From positions 1 through 64,000 of the forward strand of contig JARACJ010000008.1 in NCBI GenBank assembly GCA_028767165.1: a stretch of DNA of 64,000 nucleotides, read 5' to 3'. The DNA comes from Proteobacteria bacterium DTSAM18. GTDB taxonomy: Bacteria; Myxococcota_A; UBA796; GCA-2862545. Made by a program: the position numbers and the translations under genes. Below the pieces are notes generated by a model. It made no database searches, was not told where the DNA came from, and saw nothing but the letters and a program-made list of their open reading frames with translations. Positions 53,127 to 61,899 of the stretch are shown here, one piece after another; the first letter of the stretch is position 1; each line of letters begins with the position of its first letter.

Positions 53127-54011
53127 CTACGCCGCCACCCGCTCGCCCACGTTCTCGACTCCCCCACGCCGCCACCCCAACGTCACCGCCCCCGCGCTCA
53201 TCAACACAAACAGCGCATACAGCAGCGGCAGCGTCATCATCTCCACCTGCACGGCCTCGGGAAACGACAGCCCGATCACGCCGAGTGCCAGCGGACTGTT
53301 CTGGATCCCCGTCTCCAGGGCCACAGCCCGCCGGGATGCCTCGCCCAGCCGCGCCACCTTGGCCACCAGGTACCCGAGCCCCATCCCCACGCTCCCGAGC
53401 CCGATCGCCGCCACGAACCCCTGCCAGGGAATGCCCAGGAACAGCTCGTGGTTCTTCAGGAGCCCGGTCGCGATCAACAGCCCCAGCACGCCGATCCCAC
53501 TCCACGACCCGGCCTTCTCCACCCCGGGCGCCCAGCCGGGTCGCTTCGCCCGGATCAGCATGCCCACCGCCAGCGGCACCAACATGATCACCAGCGTGGA
53601 CACGATGTCCTTCGTCGGCACCGCCAGCTCCCCGGCGTCGATGCCTCCCGCATACGCCACCAGCAGCAGCGGCATCATCACCACCGCACACACCGTGCTC
53701 ACCACCGTCATCGACAGACTCAGCGGCAGGTCCGCGCGGCTGTAGTAGGTGAACAGGTTGGACGTCGTCCCGCCGGGCGTCGTCCCCACCACCAGCAGGC
53801 TCAGGGCAGCCGGCCCCGACAGCCCCAGCGCCGACCCGAGCCCGTAGGCCACCAGCGGCATCCACCCGAACTGGCTCGCCAGGCCGATGAGCAGCCCCTT
53901 GGGCGATCGGAGTACGGCACCGAACTGCTTTCGGTCGAGCGTGGCGCCCATGCCGAGCATCAACACGAAGAGCAGGATGGCCAGGAGCGCCTTTTCACCG
54001 CCGGAAAGCAT
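53127..54011 (-). CDS. Bile acid:sodium symporter (BASS)-family transporter
   Basis: A 294-aa protein with about nine to ten transmembrane helices and the BASS signatures 'TTPGGTTSNLFTYYSRADLP' and 'ALETGIQNSPLALGV', which form the two crossing helices and sodium sites. Bacterial members import organic anions such as pyruvate, pantoate or bile acids; the substrate here is unknown. GGAGG is four bases before the ATG at 54011. Confidence 0.9.
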   Translation of the reverse strand: MLSGGEKALLAILLFVLMLGMGATLDRKQFGAVLRSPKGLLIGLASQFGWMPLVAYGLGSALGLSGPAALSLLVVGTTPGGTTSNLFTYYSRADLPLSLSMTVVSTVCAVVMMPLLLVAYAGGIDAGELAVPTKDIVSTLVIMLVPLAVGMLIRAKRPGWAPGVEKAGSWSGIGVLGLLIATGLLKNHELFLGIPWQGFVAAIGLGSVGMGLGYLVAKVARLGEASRRAVALETGIQNSPLALGVIGLSFPEAVQVEMMTLPLLYALFVLMSAGAVTLGWRRGGVENVGERVAA

Positions 54012-54098
54012 GTTCCCTCCACGTCGTCGCGGCGATGCTAGCACCCCACGAGGAGGTCCAGGGGGACGTTGTGATGGCACGCCCCCCCGTCGGCTGCC

Positions 54099-55172
54099 CT
54101 ACTCCTCCGGCTCCAGCTCGGAGGCATCCAGACCGTCGTGGGACACGGTGAGCTCGGGGAACGCCACCGCGAAGGCCTCGTCGTCCTCCAACGTGACGTC
54201 GAAGTCGAACGTCTCGGTGGTGTCGGTCAGCAGGAGGCCGTGCACGGTCACCTCGATGGAGCCGGAGATCCGCACCTCGTGGGACAGCTCGCCGTGCAGC
54301 ACGGAGCGGAACGCCATCGTCTCCGGCAGCTCCTCCGGCATCCTCGCCGACAGGTCCAGCGCGCCGTCCACCGTGGTCTGGGTGCCCCACGCCTCGCCTT
54401 CCTCGCTCTCGCTGTCGATGGACGAGGTCGACCAGCTGCTGGTGAGGGTGATGTCGGCCTCGAGCTCCAGATCGGCGTACACCGGCGCGACGCCGGAGAT
54501 CACGACGACGTCGGTCACCGCGTACGTCCAGGTCTCTGCCGCGAAGGCGTGGACCCACCCGGCCCCCTGCCCTTCCTCTGCGAAGGCGAGCGCGTCGGCA
54601 CTCACGGGGTCGTAGTCGTGGGTGAACTGGAGCGCACCCGCCGATGCGGGCAGCAGGCTGTTGATGGAGATGGTGGTGCCGAAGACATCGACCTCGATGG
54701 GCACGTCCAGCTCGAGGTGTGGGGTGAGGGTGGCGCCGTCGACGACCCCCTCGAAGGTCTGGGTCCACGGGCCCCCGTCCGCCTCGACGACCACGGACGT
54801 GGCAGCCAGCGCCAGCTCCGAGGAGCCCTCCACCTCGAAGCCGATGGTGAGGTCATGGTCGCCACCGTACGTGTCGTCGTTCACCGTGACGACGAAGTCC
54901 TCTTCCCCGCTCAGCGCCGTCCAGTCGATGTCGTCGCGCTCGAACGCCACACTTGCCGGTGCGTAGGCCACGACGGGAAGGATCTCCTCCACGTCGCCCG
55001 TGTGGGCCGTGTCGCCGGGCTCCGCGGTGTCATCCGCCCCGGTGTCGCCGGCGTCCGTCCCACCGGTGTCGGTGGGACGGACACTGCAGTCGGGACCGGC
55101 CGCGTCGTCCTCGCAGGGAACGTTCTTGGAGCAGGCCGCGGCCAGGAGGAGCAGCAACAGAGACGAACGCAT
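54099..55172 (-). CDS. Lipoprotein with Asp/Thr/Gly linker
   Basis: A 357-aa exported lipoprotein: 'LLLLLLAAACSK' gives the lipobox, followed by 'CEDDAAGPDC' and a linker of Asp-Thr-Gly-Ala repeats (about residues 35-65). The remaining 290 residues are acidic and beta-rich with no recognised domain. It lies 87 bp upstream of the BASS gene on the same strand. Confidence 0.8.
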   Translation of the reverse strand: MRSSLLLLLLAAACSKNVPCEDDAAGPDCSVRPTDTGGTDAGDTGADDTAEPGDTAHTGDVEEILPVVAYAPASVAFERDDIDWTALSGEEDFVVTVNDDTYGGDHDLTIGFEVEGSSELALAATSVVVEADGGPWTQTFEGVVDGATLTPHLELDVPIEVDVFGTTISINSLLPASAGALQFTHDYDPVSADALAFAEEGQGAGWVHAFAAETWTYAVTDVVVISGVAPVYADLELEADITLTSSWSTSSIDSESEEGEAWGTQTTVDGALDLSARMPEELPETMAFRSVLHGELSHEVRISGSIEVTVHGLLLTDTTETFDFDVTLEDDEAFAVAFPELTVSHDGLDASELEPEE

Positions 55173-55427
55173 GAGGACTCCAGAGCATGATGGCATGGTT
55201 TTGCGTCCCTTCCTTCGTACCCGTTGCGACGCCCCACGGGAACCCCTTCGCTGGCACGACGAGCCACACCTCGGGCGGACGGGAGGCGCCAGAAACCATC
55301 GCGAACGGCGTGGTTGCCAGGCTGTTCCCTGCATGTCGCGGACGTCCGAGCCACGTCCTGGGAACATCCCACGCGAGGCATGGAACGGAGCGTGTCACGA
55401 CACTCCAACCGGGGCGCGTTCGCCCCG

Positions 55428-57152
55428 ATGAGCCCACGGTGGTACTCCCCCCTCGTCCCCTCCCCCCTGCCAGGCCGCCGATTGCAGTACGTCCCCGACA
55501 ATCCGCTGATCATCCAGTCCGACCGCACCATCCTCGTCGAGACGGGCTCCCCGCACTTCGAGGAGGCCCGCGACGCCCTGCTGGCCTTCGGCGAGCTCAT
55601 CAAGAGCCCAGAGTACATCCACACCTGGCGGCTCACGCCCCTGTCCCTGTGGAACGCCGCCGCCGCCGAGCACTCCCCGGACGAAGTGGTCGAGACGCTG
55701 GAGCGCTTCGCCAAGTACCCGGTGCCCACCACGGTCATCGACTGGATCGGCGAGACCATGGGCCGCTACGGGTCCCTGCGCCTGGTCGCCGACGGCGAGT
55801 ACCTGCGCCTCGAGGCCGACGACCCCACGGTGCTGAGCGAGGTCGAGCACCTGGCCGAGACCGAGGACCTGCTGGGCGAGCACCTGACCGACCACGCCGT
55901 CCGCATCCACCCCCGACGCCGGGGCGTCCTGAAGCAGGCCCTCATCGCCTGCGGCCACCCGGTGCAGGATCTCGTCGGCTACGAGGACGGCGACGCCCTG
56001 CAGATGTCCATGCGCGACACCCTGCCCGACGGCTCGCCATGGTCCCTGCGCCCCTACCAGTACGAGGCCGTCGACGCCTTCACCTCGGGCCCCGACGCCG
56101 GCTCCGGTGTGATCGTCCTGCCCTGCGGCGCCGGCAAGACCGTCGTCGGCGTGGCCTCCATGGTCCGCCTGGGCATGCGCACCCTCATCATGTGCACCGG
56201 CCACACCGCCCTGCAGCAGTGGAAGCGGGAGATCCTGCGCCGCACCCGCCTGACGGAAGACCAGGTGGGCGAGTTCAGCGGCCAGAAGCGCGAGATCAAG
56301 GCCGTCACCCTCACCACGTACCAGCTGCTCACCTGGCGCCCCGAGAAGCACGCCGCCCCCGCCCACTTCGGCCTGTTCCACGAGGCGAACTGGGGCCTCA
56401 TCATCTACGACGAGGTCCACCTGCTCCCCGCCCCCATCTTCCGGGAGGCCGCCTACCTGCAGGCCCGCCGCCGCCTCGGACTCACGGCCACGCTGGTGCG
56501 TGAGGATGGCCGTGAGGCAGACGTCTTCGCCCTGGTGGGCCCCAAGCGCTACGACCTGCCCTGGAAGAAGCTCGAGCAGCAGGGCTGGATCGCCACGGCC
56601 CAGTGCGTCGAGGTGCGGGTGCCCCTGTCCGACCAGGACCGCCAGATCTACGTGCAGTCCGCCAAGAAGGACAAGTTCGTCATCGCCTCCAAGAACGTCC
56701 GCAAGCTCGCGGTGATCGACAAGCTGCTGCAGCGCCACGAAGGCGCCTCCATCCTCATCCTCGGCAGCTACATCGACCAGCTCGAGTGGGTGGCCCGTCG
56801 GTTCAAGGTGCCCGTGGTCACCGGCAAGACCTCCGCCGCCGACCGCGACCGCCTCTTCGGTCGCTTCCGCAGCGGCGAGGACAAGGTCCTGGTGCTGTCC
56901 AAGGTGGGCAACTTCGCCGTCGACCTGCCCAACGCCACCGTGGCCCTGCAGATCTCCGGCACCTTCGGCAGCCGGCAGGAGGAGGCCCAGCGCCTCGGGC
57001 GCGTCCTGCGGGCCCAGGAGGGCGAGAGCAACCAGGCGATGTTCTACACCCTGGTGAGCGCCGACACCCGCGAGCAGGACTTCGCCGAGAAGCGGCAGAT
57101 GTTCCTCGTGGAGCAGGGCTACCCCTACCGCATCGAGAGGATGGAGGGATGA
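55428..57152 (+). CDS. XPB/Ssl2-type DNA helicase
   Basis: A 574-aa superfamily 2 helicase. An N-terminal damage-recognition-like domain ('NPLIIQSDRTILVE', 'SPEYIHTWRLTPLSLWNA') is followed by Walker A 'LPCGAGKT', the DEAD-box variant 'YDEVHLL', 'LGLTATLVREDG' and motif VI 'EEAQRLGRVLR'. Bacterial XPB proteins unwind DNA 3' to 5' and are linked to repair. The start is uncertain: ATG 55428 is used, but the conserved part begins about residue 20. The stop overlaps the next gene's start (ATGA). Confidence 0.9.
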   Translation: MSPRWYSPLVPSPLPGRRLQYVPDNPLIIQSDRTILVETGSPHFEEARDALLAFGELIKSPEYIHTWRLTPLSLWNAAAAEHSPDEVVETLERFAKYPVPTTVIDWIGETMGRYGSLRLVADGEYLRLEADDPTVLSEVEHLAETEDLLGEHLTDHAVRIHPRRRGVLKQALIACGHPVQDLVGYEDGDALQMSMRDTLPDGSPWSLRPYQYEAVDAFTSGPDAGSGVIVLPCGAGKTVVGVASMVRLGMRTLIMCTGHTALQQWKREILRRTRLTEDQVGEFSGQKREIKAVTLTTYQLLTWRPEKHAAPAHFGLFHEANWGLIIYDEVHLLPAPIFREAAYLQARRRLGLTATLVREDGREADVFALVGPKRYDLPWKKLEQQGWIATAQCVEVRVPLSDQDRQIYVQSAKKDKFVIASKNVRKLAVIDKLLQRHEGASILILGSYIDQLEWVARRFKVPVVTGKTSAADRDRLFGRFRSGEDKVLVLSKVGNFAVDLPNATVALQISGTFGSRQEEAQRLGRVLRAQEGESNQAMFYTLVSADTREQDFAEKRQMFLVEQGYPYRIERMEG

Positions 57153-58627
57153 GGTCGGTCAGCGTGCTCCAGGTGGCCGAGCCCCGGTTGTGGGACGAGC
57201 TGTGCGCCATGGTCGACCTGGCCCCGCTGCTGGGGCCGGAGCTGTCGCCCACCCAGCGGGTGGTGGCCCCCGGCGTCGACGAGCTGCTCCCCAGCCTGAA
57301 GAACCGCGGCCTGCCGGTGCTGGAGCGGATGGCCACCCGTGACGTCGCCCAGGTGCAGGCCTCACAGGCGGATCTGCGGGCGCAGGTGGACGCCCTGCCG
57401 CCCCACGTGCGCAAGGTCCTCCACAGCGCCCAGCAGCACGCCCTCGACGGGCTGGTCCTCGGCATGCACGCCTGGGACCCGTCCGAGGACGCCGGCGCGG
57501 TGCGGCACCTGCACGGCGCGGGCCTCATCCGCCAGCAGACGCCCGGTGCGGAGCCCTACGCAGGGCTGTACAGCCTGCACGAGGACCTTCCGCCCCCGCC
57601 GGAGGTCGCCTACGACTTCGACGAGGCGGTGATGGAGGTCACCGACGACCTGTCGCAGCCCGAGAACTCCACCGTGAGCCTGCTGCACGATCTGGCCGCC
57701 CTCGCCGCCGCGCTGCACCAGGTCTCGCCGCGACGCACCCACGCCGGCACCCTGAACAAGGGCGACGCCCGCAAGCTCGGCCGCAGCCTGGGCGCCACCG
57801 AGCTCACACGAGACGGCAACCTGGAGGGCCACCCCCGGTGGAAGCAGGCGCTCGACGCCCTGCAGGCCCTCGGCGCGGTGTCCATGGAGCCGCTGTCCCG
57901 GGAGCTGTTCCTGGATCTGGGCCTGGAGCGCACGCTGGCCGGCAGCACTGCCGAGGCCGTCGACCGCTTCGTGCACCGACTGGTCGAGCGGGACCTGCAC
58001 GTGGTCCTGCCGGCCATCCGGGCAGCTTTGAAGCAGGCCGGCCGGGATGGCGCCCTGGACGAGGTCATCTTCCTCGACGAGCTCCGCCTGCAGCACAGGG
58101 ACGTCTTCTTCCCCCCGTGGCAGCGTCAGGGCCTCAAGGTCTACCCCCACCTGCCCGGCGAGCAGCCCCGCCCCTACGACGAGAACGGCTGGGACAAGAT
58201 GGAGACCCGCATGGTGGAGGCCGTCCTGCGCCGGGTGGCCCGCCTGGGCCTCATCCGACGAGCGCCGGGCGTCTTCGCCGCCACCGAGGACGGCATGATC
58301 TGGGCCCAGGTGGACGACGTGAAGGCGCCACCGGTGTGGGTCACCAGCGATCTGGAGATCATCGTCCCGCCCCGCTCGGTCACCCCCTGGGACCGCTTCC
58401 AGCTCGAGCGCCTGGGCCGCTGCATCACCCGCGACGTGGTCGACCACTACCAGATCCAGCAGGAGGCCCTGGTGAAGTGGCTGCAGACCCACGAGGTCGA
58501 CGAGGCCATCGGGATCCTGCGCAAGCGGGCGGCCGGGGTGCCGCTCACGGTCGTCGAGACGCTGACGGAGTGGGCGCGGTCGGCGACGCGGGTCATCCTC
58601 GTGCGGGGTGTGCTGCTGACCGATTGA
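57149..58627 (+). CDS. Helicase-associated protein with Helicase_C_3-like C-terminus
   Basis: A 492-aa, Leu/Ala-rich helical protein. The last 110 residues ('VTSDLEIIVPPRSVTPWDRF', 'RCITRDVVDHYQIQQEALVK', 'VETLTEWARS') fit the XPB/Ssl2 N-terminal-like Helicase_C_3 domain. In actinobacteria, large helicase-associated proteins with this domain are encoded beside XPB. The ATGA overlap with the helicase indicates coupled translation and a physical complex. Confidence 0.85.
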   Translation: MRSVSVLQVAEPRLWDELCAMVDLAPLLGPELSPTQRVVAPGVDELLPSLKNRGLPVLERMATRDVAQVQASQADLRAQVDALPPHVRKVLHSAQQHALDGLVLGMHAWDPSEDAGAVRHLHGAGLIRQQTPGAEPYAGLYSLHEDLPPPPEVAYDFDEAVMEVTDDLSQPENSTVSLLHDLAALAAALHQVSPRRTHAGTLNKGDARKLGRSLGATELTRDGNLEGHPRWKQALDALQALGAVSMEPLSRELFLDLGLERTLAGSTAEAVDRFVHRLVERDLHVVLPAIRAALKQAGRDGALDEVIFLDELRLQHRDVFFPPWQRQGLKVYPHLPGEQPRPYDENGWDKMETRMVEAVLRRVARLGLIRRAPGVFAATEDGMIWAQVDDVKAPPVWVTSDLEIIVPPRSVTPWDRFQLERLGRCITRDVVDHYQIQQEALVKWLQTHEVDEAIGILRKRAAGVPLTVVETLTEWARSATRVILVRGVLLTD

Positions 58628-58798
58628 TCGAAGGTCAGATATTGCTCGGCCGCCTTTCGCAGCCCCGTCAGCACCTGCGTCACCACCGGTCTCGATATCA
58701 ACGAAACGACCCAAGCCAGCCCGGACATCCGATGGATCATCGAGGCCGAGGCCATCGGTAGCGGCCAGACTGACACCGACACCGTCATCAAGGACTGA
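58628..58798 (+). other. Possible gene fragment in the helicase frame
   Basis: After the helicase partner's stop, the same frame stays open for 56 codons, ending 'PVSTCVTTGLDINETTQASP', 'DIRWIIEAEAIGSGQTDTDT' and 'VIKD' before TGA. The composition is acidic and lipoprotein-like and there is no start codon. It could be the tail of a decayed exported protein. Confidence 0.3.
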
Positions 58799-58836
58799 AC
58801 GTGGGTTCGAGAGCATACAAAAAGAACAACCCACAA

Positions 58837-58859
58837 CCCGGCCGCTTCATGCGGCCGGG
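58837..58859. terminator. Strong GC hairpin
   Basis: CCCGGCCGC-TTCAT-GCGGCCGGG is a perfect 9-bp stem. On the plus strand no T tract follows. On the minus strand it is followed by a T-rich run (TTGTGGGTTGTTCTTTTTG). It lies 13 bp before the start of the next lipoprotein gene and could end the helicase transcript or shape the leader of the gene that follows. Confidence 0.45.
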
Positions 58860-58872
58860 CTCCGGAGCTACG

Positions 58873-59925
58873 ATGTTTCGAACACACCGCCTCCTACTGG
58901 CCTCACTCAGCCTGTCGTTCGGGTGCAACACCACATCTTCACCTGATGCGGATGCTCCGTCGGAAACCGGTGACACGGCGCAGATCGGTGAGGAGGACTG
59001 CTCGGAGTGGCCTGTCGGTTCATCGTGGCCGGGGACCATCGCGGCACAAGCAGTCTTCTGCCCCGAACCGCTGAACGAGCCAGCCGTTGGTGGATTTCGG
59101 CACACACCACATCCGATCAAGCCCGGCCAGCCCATCCAGTGGGAGGCCCGAGCCCTCGGTCCCGGCACGGAGAACCTGTCCTGGACTGTCCAGATCTGCG
59201 AGCGGGACAAGCCCTGGGGCCAGTCGGTGGATCCATCGAGGTGTCAGCTCGGAAGCGAACGGTGGAGTGAGCCGATGCCGATCGAGCCGGACAGCCCGAT
59301 TGTGGCCATCCCGGCTGTCGATATGGCGGGCCTCGAGCGGTGCACGGACCCTGAGTCCTGGACTCCCAACCTGTTCAGCGTCGACCCAGCGCCTGTTCCT
59401 CCGAAAGAATGCCGCAGTTCCTACGGCGTGCTGTTCACCGCATACAAGCCCGACGGTGAGATCCTCCTACATACCAGCCATACGCCTGAGGTCCGTCTGG
59501 ACAATGTCGAGATGCCCCCTTCCTACCGGGACATCCCCTGGCACCTCGACGTGGAGCCCTACAACGACAACCTTCTGCAGGTCAGTATCCGCGTACCCGC
59601 CATGCAGGACTCCATCTACGAGTTCGAGGACACGCGCAACACCATGGGCGGTACCCCTGACGCCGGCAGCGTCCGGATCTTCCCCTCCACCACTCGCATT
59701 GCTGCGGAAACACGGAACCTGTACCTGTATTTGACCGAGGAACAGGACGAGATCAGTGGTTCCTTTCTCCTCGAAGAGCCCCAAAGTCGCCAGGAACAGC
59801 TGTTCCTCATGGCCAACATCTACCGCGGCGCGCCCGTCCCCATCAACGACATGGCTTTGCTGGATGTGATGCTGACCGAAGACGAAAGCGGCGAGTGGTC
59901 CATCGGGATCCAGGAGATCTGGTAG
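58873..59925 (+). CDS. Lipoprotein, unknown
   Basis: A 350-aa lipoprotein: signal ending 'LSLSFGC' (lipobox-like), a short Asp/Ser/Thr linker 'SSPDADAPSETGDTAQ', then a beta-rich domain with several cysteines. No family recognised. CTCCGGAGC ahead of the ATG at 58873 holds a partial ribosome binding site that abuts the hairpin. Confidence 0.75.
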   Translation: MFRTHRLLLASLSLSFGCNTTSSPDADAPSETGDTAQIGEEDCSEWPVGSSWPGTIAAQAVFCPEPLNEPAVGGFRHTPHPIKPGQPIQWEARALGPGTENLSWTVQICERDKPWGQSVDPSRCQLGSERWSEPMPIEPDSPIVAIPAVDMAGLERCTDPESWTPNLFSVDPAPVPPKECRSSYGVLFTAYKPDGEILLHTSHTPEVRLDNVEMPPSYRDIPWHLDVEPYNDNLLQVSIRVPAMQDSIYEFEDTRNTMGGTPDAGSVRIFPSTTRIAAETRNLYLYLTEEQDEISGSFLLEEPQSRQEQLFLMANIYRGAPVPINDMALLDVMLTEDESGEWSIGIQEIW

Positions 59926-59943
59926 CCTCCCTCCGGAGGCCCG

Positions 59944-60462
59944 ATGCAGACCCTGACTTTGCCCTCTCCCCGCCCCCGCGGCCCCCTCCACCGCCTGTGG
60001 ACCGCCCCCACCACCCTCGTCGGCCACGCCGTCGCCCGCCTGCTCCGCTGCGAGGGCCCCTTTCCCGTCGGCGCCCCCGAGCACGGCGCCACCCTGTACC
60101 TGCTGCGCCGCGCCCGAGGCCTCGGCGCCATCGCCCTGGGCCACGTGATCATCGCGGACCCGGGCCTGCTGCGCGGCGCCTCGGCTCCCTGGATCCTGGC
60201 CCACGAGCTGTCCCACACCCGCCAGCACGACGTGCTCGGTCCGCTGTACCTGCCCCTGCACGGGCTGATGCAGGCCGTGAGCCTGCTGGCCTGGACCGTG
60301 AGCCGTCCCCCCGGCTTCTCCCCCATCCACGCCTGGAACCTGCTGGAGCGCCGCTTCCTGTGCGTGCCGATCGATCCGCTGGTGACCTCAGGCGCCCGCC
60401 TGCCCCCCGATCACCCGGTGCTGCAGGCATTCGCCGTCGCGGATTGGAGCCCTCCCCGCTGA
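59944..60462 (+). CDS. HExxH-motif membrane-associated protein
   Basis: A 172-aa protein with 'WILAHELSHTRQHDVLGPLY': HELSH is an HExxH zinc-protease motif followed by a hydrophobic helix ('LMQAVSLLAWTV'). The arrangement resembles small DUF-type peptidase-like proteins of myxobacteria. Catalysis is not shown, because the third zinc ligand cannot be placed with confidence. It starts 18 bp after the lipoprotein gene, with GGAGG upstream, and is probably cotranscribed. Confidence 0.7.
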   Translation: MQTLTLPSPRPRGPLHRLWTAPTTLVGHAVARLLRCEGPFPVGAPEHGATLYLLRRARGLGAIALGHVIIADPGLLRGASAPWILAHELSHTRQHDVLGPLYLPLHGLMQAVSLLAWTVSRPPGFSPIHAWNLLERRFLCVPIDPLVTSGARLPPDHPVLQAFAVADWSPPR

Positions 60463-60836
60463 AAGCGCCGCCAGGCGCCCACGTACGGGCACCCCTTGGG
60501 GTGCCCTGGCCTCTCGCCTTCCGTCCGCTCCCCACGCCGCCGAACCCGACCCGCCGTGCAGCTCCCCACGCCGACCCCGACCCGCCGTACAGCTCCCCAC
60601 AGCCCCCACGTACGGGCACCCCTTGGGGTGCCGGGGCCACGAACCAATGTGCAGCTCCCCACGCCGACCCCGACCTCACCGCCCTGCAGCCCAGGGCGCC
60701 CCAAGGGACGCCCCTACGTAGGGCGCCGGGGGCTGCGGCCCGGCCCCGTCGCAACGGTGGCCTGCATATTCTTCGCATTTTGTTGCTGACTATCGTTTCG
60801 GTACACGCCATACTCCGCCATCTCCCGGAGACCTCC
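60463..60836. repeat. Repeat field with palindromic REP-like elements
   Basis: Two copies of ACGTACGGGCACCCCTTGGG (palindrome arms 60488-60505 and 60615-60632) and an inverted, imperfect copy (about 60694-60725) match the elements at 51-72, 506-523 and 582-599. Three copies of a GCAGCTCCCCAC(GCCGACCCCGACC) direct repeat lie between them (about 60556, 60590 and 60651). No gene is present. Confidence 0.85.
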
Positions 60837-61802
60837 ATGCGCCTCATCCACGCCCTTCCAGTCCTCACGTTCGCACTCACGGCCTGCACGTCCGACACCT
60901 GCTTCGATCCGCCGTCCCTCTCCGACGAGCTCCTCCCCTATGAGGACGCCCTGATCGCCGACTGGCTGCTCTTCGACGGCCAGGCCTGCGTCCGACGGGT
61001 CGCCGTGGACGACGCCCAGGCGGAACCCGGTGGTGTCTGGTTCGCCCCGCTGACCTCCACCGTCTTCATGACCGAGAGCGTGGCCGCCTCCGCAGGCAGT
61101 GCCGTGAGCGGCGCCCGGGTGGGCTCCTGCCTGTCCACCCTCGATGCGCCCTCCCCCTCCGAGGCGCTGCCCCCCGTCCGCAGCGACGACCACGAGGACC
61201 CGGAGGCCAACGCCTCCATGGACGAGGCGCTCCTGTGCGCCATGGGCCGCTCGGCCGTGCAGTGGCACGCGAGCGCCATGGCCGTGTGCCACCCGGAAGC
61301 CACCATCCGCAGCGAGGGACTGTGGGGACCGCGCGACGACGAGTTCGGTGGCCAGGACTTCCAGAGGGCTCCCCTCGAGATCCTCGACATGGCGGAGTTC
61401 CTCGAACCCGGCGCGACCTTCCTCACCGACGACGTCCGATGGGACGGCTTGCACCGCATCTACGCGCTCGTCGACGACGGAAGCCCCACGCCCACGCCAT
61501 GGTTGTTCGACTGGACCTCGGGCACCGGCACCCCCGTGACCCAGGATGCATTCGACGGCGGCTACGAGCTCCCTGGTATTCCGGCCCTCCCAGAGCCCTT
61601 CACGGCCACGGCATCTCGGGCCATCCCCGACACCCGGGAAGGCTGGTTCACGGTCGACGAGCTCATCGCGTTCCAGTCCCCCGGGACCGAGACCGACCAC
61701 GTGATCTGCGCCCCCCTCGGCGGCAACGTGTTCCGCGTCGAAGGTCGGGCCGCCGTGGAGATCACCCCCGACAACCTGCGGATCAGCGTCTACGACGAGT
61801 AG
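60837..61802 (+). CDS. Lipoprotein, unknown
   Basis: A 321-aa lipoprotein with signal 'RLIHALPVLTFALTAC' and a Cys-containing globular domain. The sequence is acidic and lacks the long DTG linker of its neighbours. CGGAG lies eight bases before the ATG at 60837, immediately after the repeat field. No family recognised. Confidence 0.75.
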   Translation: MRLIHALPVLTFALTACTSDTCFDPPSLSDELLPYEDALIADWLLFDGQACVRRVAVDDAQAEPGGVWFAPLTSTVFMTESVAASAGSAVSGARVGSCLSTLDAPSPSEALPPVRSDDHEDPEANASMDEALLCAMGRSAVQWHASAMAVCHPEATIRSEGLWGPRDDEFGGQDFQRAPLEILDMAEFLEPGATFLTDDVRWDGLHRIYALVDDGSPTPTPWLFDWTSGTGTPVTQDAFDGGYELPGIPALPEPFTATASRAIPDTREGWFTVDELIAFQSPGTETDHVICAPLGGNVFRVEGRAAVEITPDNLRISVYDE

Positions 61803-61899
61803 GCCCGCAGCCTGCGAGAGTCGACACCGCTACCCGATGACGAGCGGAATCCTGCGGGCGCTGCTTGCCGCGCCCGACCCCGTTGCAGTCCTCCGGCCC

